A DNA stretch of 14,035 nucleotides from Baffinella frigidus (lineage: Eukaryota > Cryptophyceae > Cryptomonadales > Baffinellaceae). Positions within the stretch are counted from its first letter, which is position 1. Every line of letters begins with the position of its first letter. Position numbers and translations under genes: made by a program. The notes beneath the pieces are model-generated. The model was not told the origin of the DNA. It did no database searches and saw only the letters and a program-made list of their open reading frames with translations. The stretch covers positions 28,783 through 42,817 of the forward strand of contig MU647132.1 in the NCBI GenBank assembly GCA_026770585.1, read 5' to 3'. Below, one piece after another: positions 1-9,371 of the stretch.

Positions 1-90
1 CCCCCATCCTCCCAACACGAGATTTCGTGAAGACCCCACGAGTGAATACGCCTTAAGACGGGAGGCAATCCGAAAGGACAGAGGGTTGTT
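1..90 (+). repeat. Diverged copy of CCTACGG foldback family
   Basis: The segment 'cacgagatttcgtgaa' followed by a 'gaggcaat.cg..aggac' core parallels the better preserved copy at 221-320, in the same orientation. Divergence is high and the left end is cut by the window. Confidence 0.4.
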
Positions 91-220
91 TCTCAGGAAT
101 GTTTTGGACCACCCTCCTATGCCCCTATAGATGGTGTTGGGCGTGATCGCGCAAGTGGTCTCGTAGCCATGGCTGGCTTCATGGAAGCTACTGTACCTCC
201 CTCCCCCCCCTCCCCCCCTT

Positions 221-320
221 CCTCCCCACACGAGATTCCGTGAATAACCCATACGTGACCGTAGGACCCTACGGTAGGCAATACCGTAGGGACATAGGCC
301 GGTCCTACGGATATCCTTAC
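221..320 (+). repeat. CCTACGG foldback element, copy 1
   Basis: About 100 bp, rich in the inverted words CCTACGG and CCGTAGG. The reverse complement of 3464-3577 aligns along nearly its full length, sharing CCTCCCCACAC, AATAACCCATA, AGGACCCTAC, GTAGGGACATAGG and TCCTACGGATA. It is a dispersed nonautonomous repeat with no coding capacity. Confidence 0.7.
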
Positions 321-356
321 CGATTCGTGGTTTATATCCAACCCAGAACCCCTTGG

Positions 357-470
357 TGAAGGGTGTAGGGTGTAGGGTGTAGGGTGCAGGGTGCAGGGTG
401 TGGGGTTTAGGTTGACGGGTGTAGGGTGTAGGGTATAGCGTGTAGCGTGTATGGAGTATGGTGTAGGACG
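357..470 (-). repeat. Telomere-like GTGTAGG tract
   Basis: Irregular array of GGGTGTA and GGGTGCA units on the + strand (CACCCTA on the minus strand). These are degenerate relatives of the plant-type TTTAGGG repeat. The opposite polarity to the CCCTAAA arrays downstream is notable. Confidence 0.6.
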
Positions 471-640
471 TATCGTGTAGAGGAGGCTGGACGTGCTAGC
501 GCAAGCAGGAGCTGCGGTTTCCACCTTCGCAGCTGCCAGCCGGCGGCGTACACAACCCGGAACCCTGAACCCTAACCCCCTCGCCCAGATGCAGCACACC
601 GAGCATTGGATAGGAAAAATGGCGTGCGAGGAACTTCCTT

Positions 641-760
641 GACCTTTGATCTGGTTTAAATTTGAACCCTTTGGTATTTGATCTGGTTTAAATGGAGCCC
701 TTACTTGATCTGTTTTAAGTGAAGCCTCTTTGACATTGGATCTGGTTTAAATGAAGCCCT
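641..760 (+). repeat. Tandem GATCTGGTTTAAA repeat, 4 units
   Basis: Four imperfect units of about 24-36 bp carrying GATCTGGTTTAAA followed by a GAAGCCCT-like tail, starting near 648, 681, 705 and 738. The array ends just before exon 1. Confidence 0.75.
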
Positions 761-779
761 AACCCCAAACCCGAACCAG

Positions 780-829
780 ATGCACAAAAACGCGCACGTG
801 CGGAAGCTGGCCGCTGACGCCCTCGAACG
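780..829 (+). CDS. Exon 1 of model: HEAT helix
   Basis: Fifty nt after CCAG (776-779), ending before GT at 830. Reads MHKNAHVRKLAADALE plus two bases of the next codon. HVRKLAADAL is a typical second helix of a HEAT repeat. The split codon CG|G joins exon 2 to give an ER-FALA junction. The ATG at 780 is probably an internal Met, because the motif begins at once with no leader; a start codon here cannot be excluded. A copy of its last codons plus donor lies at 1026-1043. Confidence 0.65.
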
Positions 830-3154
830 GTTCACCCTAAACCCTAAAACCTCAACCCGAAACCCGAAACCCTACACCCTACACCCTAAGAACCCTAAAC
901 CCTAAACCCCAAACCCTAAACCCTCAACCCTAAACCCTAAACCCTAAACCCTAAACCCTAAACCTTAAACCCTGATCCCCAAACCCTAATCCCTAAACCC
1001 TAAACCCTAAATCCTAAACCCTAAACCCTCGAGCGGTCTACACCTCTGCAAACCCGAAACCCGAAACCCTGAACCCTACACCCACTGCACCCTTCACCAT
1101 CCACCCAGATTCCCAAACCCTGAACCCTAAACTATCAACCCCAAACCCCAAACCCCAAACCCAAACCCCAAACCCCAAACCCCAAACCCCAAACCCCAAA
1201 CCTTCACCCATGTTCGCGCTGGTCTCGCAGCCCTCGGTGGTCGACCGCGTTACGAAGTGTTGATATACTGTTGATACACTGTTGATATACTGTTGAAATG
1301 TTGATATCCCTTATCTGCCGAAAAAGGTACGTGATCATTTTTTTTTGCAGGAATCAGGTCTAGGGATTCCAATTTAGCGGAGGACGGTTTTCCGGGTCTC
1401 ATAAATCAGGAATTTCTCAATTCGTTGAGCACCAATTACTCAATTTGTTCAGCTTAGCGAGCCTGACAAGCTGGTGTTTTTTTCATAATTTTCCATTAAG
1501 AGGCGGCCTAATTAGAAAATGCCAAAGTTGACATTTGAGCCTTTTGACGTCTCAGGACGTCGCAGGCACATAAGGGATACTGTTGAAATGATGTTGAAAT
1601 GGTGTCGATATACTGGTGATATGTGGATGCTCTTTTCATATACCGTTGATATGTTGATATACGGTTGAAGTGTTGTTGATATACCGCTGCTATGTTGATC
1701 AACTGTTGAAATGTTGTTGATATACCGCTAATATGGTGATGTACTGTTGATATACTGTTGATATGTTGATATACGGTTGAAAAGTTGTTGATATACGGTT
1801 GACGTACCGTTGATATACTGTTGATGTGCCCAGGTTCGCGCTGGCCTCGCAGCCATCGGTGGTCGACCACCTTACAAAGTGTCTCACGCACGCCAAGCCG
1901 GTCTGAAACCCTAAATCCTAAACCCTAAACCCTAAGCTCTAAACCCTAAACCCCAAACCCCAAACCCTAAACCCTAAACCCTAAACCCCAAACCCTAAAC
2001 CACAAACCACAAACCACAAACCACAAACCACAAATCCTCAACCAGAAACCCTGAACTAAAAACCCTAATCCCTAAAGTGGTCCGTACCCCCGAGCCCTAG
2101 CTCTGTCGCAGTCTATTTCGGCTCACCAATGCTGCGGAGCCCGAGCCCTTTCCCGCTCCAAAGTTGACGAATCTGTGCCGAGACTTGCTGTATTGAAATC
2201 GAACAGCTGAGCGGACCCTATTTTAGAGGGGGGGGGGGGTGCATTGTTGAATGTGGCGTGTTTCGATTTCGACACATTTTCAGATCCTGCACGCTCACCT
2301 CAACATCGAAACACGCCACATTCAACAACGCAACCCCCCCCTTTCTGAAACAGGGTTAGCTCAGCTATTCCATTTCAATACAGCAACTCTCTCTCTCTGA
2401 AATTCGAAGGGGCTTCCTTGGAACATGAGATCAGATGCGATATCAAAACACGCCACATCCTAGCTCTGTTCTGAATTAAGTTTCGTTTCATCATTAAAAA
2501 CCTTTAGACGTAGATGGACGGTCAATTTGTACTGGAGATCCTTCTTTCAAACTAATAAGGCGAGATTTAGTTTGACAGAGGTAGATATCCAACAAAATAC
2601 ACAAAAATTACCTAACATTTGACGGGGTGCCCGCGGGAACCACGCCAGATTCCAGGAAGGTGTCGCCGAAAGTCAATTTCCCCTGAAGGCAGTTGTTTTC
2701 AAAAGTCAAATACCGTACCATGGTACGGTATTAAGACAGTCACCACCCTCCTCCAATCTGGCGTGGAAAGCCTCCGGGACATTCCAGGGGATTCCCCTGG
2801 AACAGGAGATCAGATGCGATGTCAAAACACGCCACGTCCAACAAAATACACAAAAAAACTACCACGCCAGATTGAAGGAGGGGGGTGGATTTTTGAACCG
2901 TATGAGGATACGGGTGTGAACTTTTGAAAACCTTGCCTTGAGGAGGAATTGACTTTTGGCGACGCCTTCCAAGAATCTGGCGTGGTATCTGACATTCGAC
3001 GGGTTGCCCCGCGGGAAAGGCTCTCTGAAACTCGAGGGGGCTCCCCTGGAGCAGGAAATCAGATGCGACGCTGCCCTCTGCCTCTCCCGCGTCACCACTT
3101 CCACCGACGAAAACGCGGTCCGCCTACCCTCGCTCTCTCCCTCCCTCCCTCCCT

Positions 3155-3194
<40 letters not shown>

Positions 3195-6100
3195 GCACAT
3201 AATGATGGTCCGCCACCCCTAGCTCTGTCTCAGTCTATTTGGTCTCGCCAATTTGGTGAGACCCGGGCCGTGTGTGCTCCAAAGTTGACAGATTTGTACT
3301 GCAGGTTCAGAATGTCCACTTAAGAGAAGTCAGTCAACCCACGTGAGGCAGAGCTAGCTTTCCGCTCCTGAGCCTTTCCCAGCCTTTCGCGCAACACCGC
3401 GTTTCCGCTCGCCACACAACGGGCTACGACGGGGTTTTCGGCCCAAAATGGGCAGAGATTCCGTTACCTTATCCGTAGGAACCCCCCTATGTCCCTACAG
3501 GTTGCCTACTGTAGGGTCCTAGATCTTATCGCTTATGGGTTATTCGAAATCCCTTCGTAGCCCGCTGTGTGGGGAGGCTACGGAGCTCATCTCCCCCGGA
3601 TATCCGGGGATAACGTGACCAACAATTGCTGACTTTTGGCGTGTTTCCTAAGAAAGAATCCAATAATTGACTTGGGGAACGTTCTCTGTAGTGTTCCGAG
3701 TGGTCACGGCTGAGGGAATGCGTGTGTGCAGCGACACTGCGTAAAGCGACTCGGACAGTTGCGGCCGTGGCTCAGTTGGTTGGAGCATTCGACTTATGAT
3801 CGAAAGCAGAGTTCCCGACGGGGGGGTGTTCCACGCAGGGCCCTTCGGGGGGGGATTCCAGGGTCGCCCTTTGAGCCGTTGGGTCGCCCTTGGAGCCGTT
3901 TTCTTCCCAAAATTGACTTTTGAATACCATTTCCCTCAAAACTTTGACTTTGGAATACCCCCCCCTCCAGTCCTGCGTGGCTCCGGTGCGCCCTCCGAAC
4001 CGAGGTGTTCTCAGACGCGTCGGTTCGGATTAGTCAACAATCTCTCGCGTGCGCAGCTGCCCGAAAAAAAACCTGTTCCGCCCGAGCCGCTTTACATGAA
4101 GTCACTTCACACACGCATTCCCCAAGCCCTAAACCCTAAACCTTCAACCCTGAACCTTAAACCCGAAGCACTAAACCCTGAACCGTAAACCGAAACTCAG
4201 ATCCGGGAGCTATGCATCCTGATCGACGACCCCGAGAGAGAGGTCCTATCCCCTATCCCCTAAACCCCAAACCCTAAACCCTAAACCCTAATCCTTAACC
4301 CCTATACCCTAATCCCTAACCCCTAAACCCTAATACCGAAACCCCAAAACACAACCCCCAACCCCCAAACCCCAAACCCCAAACCCCAAACCCCAAACCC
4401 CAAACCCCAAACCCCAACCCCCAAACCCCAAACCCCAAACCCCGTGAACCACAAAACCCAAACCTCAACCCTCGAACCCGAAACCCCAAACGCAAGGTGC
4501 GAGAAGCAGTGCCGATCGCGCTGCGGAAAGTGCTTCCGGATGGGGACACCCGCCTCCTCCTTTCTCAGGTTCAATCTAACCGTACCCACTCGGTGGGCTA
4601 CGAGGGTTTCGTTGACCTCGGATTCTGGGGTGTTACGTGACCAATTTGCCTTAGAAAAATTCCTGAAGTTAATTGTCCTCGGTTAAGTTGACTTTTGATG
4701 AAAGGTTCGTAGTGAAACGGTAGGTGCGAGAAGCAGTGCCGATCGCGCTGCGGAAAGTGCTTCCGGACGGGGACACCCGCCTCCTCCTTTCTCAGGTTAT
4801 CGTCATCAAAACTAAAGGGACCGCATAATATTCAGGGAACCGTTACGCCCCAGTACAAATTTCCGTTACGTTGAAGAGCCGTGGTACAAATGGGTGGGAA
4901 CGTTTCGTTTAGGCGGCTTGATTGACGCTGCGGAAAGCGCTTCCGGACTCCTCCTCTCTCAGGTTCAAATGAAACTAATAAGGTCAGTGGCTTTGCCACA
5001 GGGAGACATTGGACACTCCGCGGGGTTGAAACTCCCCGACCACACGAGGCTATCCATGCGAACATAATAAAAGGACATTTTAAAATATTGTGGGAAATGA
5101 TCACGTTTCCTCCTGCTTTTCCCGGGGGAAACGTGATCAATTGCTGACTTTTGGCGTGTTTCCTGGGCGATAATCCAATAATTGACTTGTGAATATGTTC
5201 GCATGGATAGCCTCGTGTGGGGTATGAGGATCCCGGGGAGCTTCCGCGGATGAGCGAGGACGTGACACAATTTTAAAGGGATTTAAAAACTTTCACCTGA
5301 ATCCTACGGGAAATGGACTTTTAAAATGAAAAAGCCGAGACCGGATTCCGGCCTCAGCTTTTAAAAACGTGCTTAGGTCGCTTGATAGCGGTAGGCTGTG
5401 TAGGAGTTATCGGGGGGGGTACGGCTGTGAAGGTGGTATGAAAGCTTGCGTGAGGATTGACACCCTAAACCCTGGACCCCAAACCCCAAACCCCAAACCC
5501 TAAACCCCACCCCCAAACCCTAAACCCCAAACCATAAACCATATGCCACAAACCCCTTAAACCACACACCACAAACCGGCAGGCGATTCCACAACTGGAG
5601 CCAGGATTCAACGAGGAGAAGGTTCGGAGAGAAGCTGTGAAGCGCCTCACTGCTTTGGTCTCCCAAACCCGAAACCCGAAAACCAACACCGAAAACCGAA
5701 AAACGAAAAACGAGACCCAACACCTGTTAAACGCCTCACCGCGCTGGTCCCCTACAACCGAAACCCGAGAAACGAAGAACGAACCCCCAAACCCCAAACC
5801 CCAAACCCCAAACCCCAAACCCCAAACCCTAAACCCTAAACCCTAAACCCTACACCCTACACCCGAATCCCTGAACCCGAATCCCGAAACTTGAACCCTG
5901 TTAAGCGCCTGACCGCTCTAGTCTCAAATCCCTAAACCCTAAATCTTGGCCCCTGAACCCCACACACCACACACCGCACACCACACGCGCGCGCCGAATT
6001 GACCTCAGACTAACCTGTAGGGCTCCCTGAACCTGACCACTCGAGTCATCAACCGAACCCCTGACCCCGAAACCGCCACTCTTTGCGTCATCAACCGAAC

Positions 6101-9100
6101 TCCTCATCCCGAAACCGCTTCTCTTCGAGTAATCCATAAAACCTCTGACCCCGAAACTGCAACTCTTTGCGTCGTCAATCGAACTGCTGATCGCGAAACC
6201 GCCACTCTTCGAGCAATCAATCGAACCTCTGATCCCGAAACCGCCACTCTTCGCGTCAGCAACCGAACCTCTGACCCCGAAACCGCGACTGTTCAGGCTT
6301 ACGACGGCAGTCGTCTGAGAGTACACGGGCATTCCATCGAAGACGCCGACCTGCAGTCCTTCTGGCAAATGTACATACACACCCCCGCCGCCGGTCTTTT
6401 TAAAAAGTTCCTTTGGTAAATTTCTTTTCGTAAATCTGTGTGTACCCCGAGCGAACGCATTATTTCCATAAATTTGCGTTTCTGCGTCTTTATATTTTCA
6501 TATTTTCCAGTCGTTTGGCAAACGAAGGACTTGTCGGTGGCGTGCAGAAAGCGTGGTTTGACCAGAGATTGTTGTTTGACCAGAGAGCGTGATTTGACCA
6601 GAGAGCATGCCCTGGTGCAGGATCCGACAGCCGAAGGACGTATTGGTGGATTGATCATCAAGTTGACTAAACTCTGCGAGCGTTGGTCTGGTGACCAGAG
6701 ATTGTCGTTTGACCGGAAAGCGTGGTTCCAGAGAGCGTGGTTTGACCAGAGATTGTTGTTTGACCAGAGAGCGTGATTTGACCAGAGAGCATGCCCTGGT
6801 GCAGGATCCGACAGCCGCGCGAGAACAACAACACGGCCGAGGAAATCCTCAAACGCATTAATGGAAGGTGCGCTAGGGTTTAGGGGTTTGGGTTTAGGGG
6901 TGGGGATTAGGGTTTAAGGGTTTGGGGATGACGGTTTGGTGTTTTTGGTGTAGGGATGTGAGGGGTTTCTGGGTTGCCGTGCTGTTCTTTACGGGCGGAC
7001 ATGAAAATTCTTGTGGGTGTGGCCTATATATGATCGATGGACGGATTATTTGGACGTGACGGCAGTAACTTTTTGTACCGGCTTGTACCTTTTTGTACCG
7101 CCTTGTTACAGCCCGGTACTGCTGCTCTTTACGGGTGGACACGAATTTTGGCATCAGCCAGATTTTGCGAGTCTACAGAACCCAGAGTGGTGCATGTGTT
7201 GCACTCTAATCAGGTTGGTACCGAACCGTCGACCGTCACACCTTGATAAGACTTGATGCTGCACGTGGATATTGAGAGGGGGGGGGAGGGGCAAACCACA
7301 AACAACAAACCACAAACAACAAACCACAAACCATAAACACCAAACACCAAATTCCAACCCTCACACACCAAACACCAAACACCAAACACTGCAGGCTGGA
7401 GGATGAGGATGTGTGGGTGCGGAAGACCGCGGGTGGTTCAGGGTTTCGGGTTTACAATTTATGGTTTAGACCTCATTCAGGGTGCTGGGTTGAGGGTTTT
7501 CAAAGCATGCCCCGAACCTCAACCCTGCAGGCTGGAGGATGAGGACGTGTGGGTACGGAAGGCCGCGGTCGACGGCATCAAGATGTGCGCGCCCCAGGTG
7601 CACACTTTGCTTCAGAATATGCCTCAGAATATAAACGCTAGGCTCCTCAGGATATACTGCGCCCCTCAGAATGTACCTCCGAATATACGCTACGCCCCTC
7701 AGAATATACGCTGAACCCCCCAGAATATACCCCATAACATACGCTAGGCCTCTCAGAGTATACGCTGGGCCCCTCAGAATATACCTCATGATATACGCTA
7801 TGCCACTCCGGATATCATACGCTCTTCAGAATGTACCTCAGAATATACGCGAGGCCCCTCAGAATATACGAGGAAGTGTGGGTGCGGAAGGCGGCGGTCG
7901 ACGGCATCAAGATGTGCGCGCTCCAGGTGAGCTGAACATACGCTGGGCCCCTCAGAATATACTAGGCCCCTCAGAATATACCCTGTAACATACGCTAGGC
8001 CTCTCAGAGTATACGCTGGGCCCCTCAGAACATACCTCAGAATATACGCTATGCCACTCAGGATATTCTAGGATCTTCAGAATGTACCTCATAATATACA
8101 CGAGGCCCCTCAGAATATACGAGGACGTGTGGGTGCGGAAGGCGGCCGTCGACGGCATCAAGATGTGTGTCCCCAGGTGCACACTTCGCCTCTTAGGATA
8201 TACGTATATTATGGTGCCGAAATTAGCGCTAGACACCTCGGAATATACTAGGCCCCTCAAAATATACCTCAGAATATACGCTTGTGCGCGTTGGACCCCG
8301 CAGGATATAAGAAACGAACTCGTGAAATAATTGTTTACGTTCTTGCACCGCCACCAGCTCAGAAGATTCGTCACTCTAATAGGGTAATGGACTAAAAATG
8401 GGGTAGTTAGGCGTACGGCATTACCTAGGACCTCCTACTGTATGCCAAAATCCTAGGAATTTTTGGTCATAGGATCCCTACGGCCTACGGTAGGCAATTC
8501 TGTAGGCCTAACTACCCCTTTTTTAGTCCGTTAGCCTATGAAATCCCGGCATCCGTCGTTGGAGGGTAACGTCTTTCTGCATCAGTTGCGTTGCAGCAAC
8601 ACATCTGTGCATTACACTCTCTCTGATCTGCCGCTTTACAGCCCCCTGAACCCCAACCCTAACCCCCACCCTAGCCCTAACCCTAACACCAATCCCCCAA
8701 ACCCCAAACCCCCACACCCCACGCTACCCGTCCTTTCCGATTTCCCAGGGTGTGTTCCACACCCTAACCACGAACCCTCTCAGGCACATTAACGTCTCTT
8801 CCCTCTGTCCTCAACGCACTTTCCCCTCTCAGGAGTGCAAAGCCTCGCTGTGGAAGCTGTCGTGGATGGTCGGGAACAACACTCACACCCTGCGTCAGTT
8901 TACACTAGCATCTCTCTGCATCGTTTCCTCTGCAATAACAACTGCTGCTTTACAACAACCTCTCTTCGCAGGTATGCAAAGGCTCGCTGTTCAAGCTGGC
9001 GTAGATGGTAGGGTTTAGGAACGCTTTACAACAACACATCCCTTCGGCAGTTGCTTTACAGTAAATGTGGGTATCTAGGCTCTGAGGGCACCTAAGGATG

Positions 9101-9330
9101 CAAGGTTATGAGATTCCAAAGTAGATTCACTTAGGCCTCCAAAGTAGATTCGCTCTATGTCCATCACTTGCTGTGCAATAACAACTCCATGCATCAGCCG
9201 CTTTACAACAACCTCTGTTGGTAGGAATGCAAAGACTCGCTGTTCAAGCTGTCGTGGATGGTCGGGGACGACGCCAGCGCTGTCCGCGCTGCCGCCCTCG
9301 ATGCTCTCGCGGTACGAGCGAGAGAGAGAG

Positions 9331-9371
<41 letters not shown>

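Larger units (their letters stand above)
1..779. other. Upstream repeat-rich DNA, no gene recognised
   Basis: This stretch holds a C-rich tract near 197-222, foldback-type repeats, a G+T-rich telomere-like stretch (about 357-470, GTGTAGG and GGTGTAGGG units) and a short tandem repeat before exon 1. A GC-rich patch at 486-547 is bounded by AG and GT, but the frame that would join exon 1 in phase meets a TAG. It is therefore not called as an exon. Confidence 0.6.
2077..4128. other. Intron 2 interior: nest of foldback repeats
   Basis: No exon with both splice borders and a HEAT-like frame was found here. The stretch consists of interspersed repeats and inverted repeats listed separately, a CT-rich microsatellite and a tRNA-like segment. 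Open frames at 2619-3323 and 3726-4188 run through these repeats and are not credible genes. Confidence 0.6.
4963..5582. other. Intron 4 remainder
   Basis: Holds a foldback element, a hairpin near 5329-5364 (AAAAGC..GAG.CCGG paired with CCGG.CTC.GCTTTT, with mismatches) and a telomere-like tract at 5463-5575 leading to exon 5. No further exon seen. Confidence 0.55.
7612..8310 (+). repeat. CCCCTCAGAATATAC minisatellite
   Basis: Twenty or more imperfect units of about 20-32 bp, built on CCCCTCAGAATATAC followed by GCTAGGC, GCTGGGC or GCGAGGC. The array fills the start of intron 8 and is interrupted twice by 3' echoes of exon 8 (7873-7926 and 8124-8176). Confidence 0.9.

Noticed and set aside
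486-547. Possible exon upstream of exon 1
   Set aside because: AG and GT borders exist, but the frame in phase with exon 1 has a stop; other frames give low-complexity Ala/Arg-rich peptide.
117-599. 160-residue minus-strand open frame
   Set aside because: Translation of GTGTAGG and foldback repeats (YTLHPTPYTLHP); no domain and no splice logic.
833-1206. True chromosome end
   Set aside because: Telomere-like units are degenerate, interstitial, of mixed polarity and repeated in many introns.
2619-3323. Overlapping + strand frames of 88-124 residues
   Set aside because: They run through the two arms of a foldback and a CT microsatellite; no splice-consistent HEAT sequence.
3761-3835. Functional tRNA gene
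   Set aside because: No T-arm and no 3' acceptor strand complementary to the 5' strand.
4316-4589. Minus-strand GFGVWGLGFGVWG frames, also at 5465-5818 and 12715-13013
   Set aside because: Pure translations of CCCCAAA telomere-like arrays.
4965-5270. 101-residue minus-strand frame
   Set aside because: Lies across a perfect inverted repeat and a frame-broken exon 4 echo; no family resemblance.
5901-6380. 159-residue minus-strand frame with SGGFGVRGSVDDAK repeats
   Set aside because: It arises because the 42-bp unit has no stops on either strand. Sequence outside the array is not protein-like on this strand, and the + strand exon chain passes through here.
7612-8310. CRISPR array or bacterial repeat cluster
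   Set aside because: Units vary in length and sequence with no unique spacers; context is eukaryotic.
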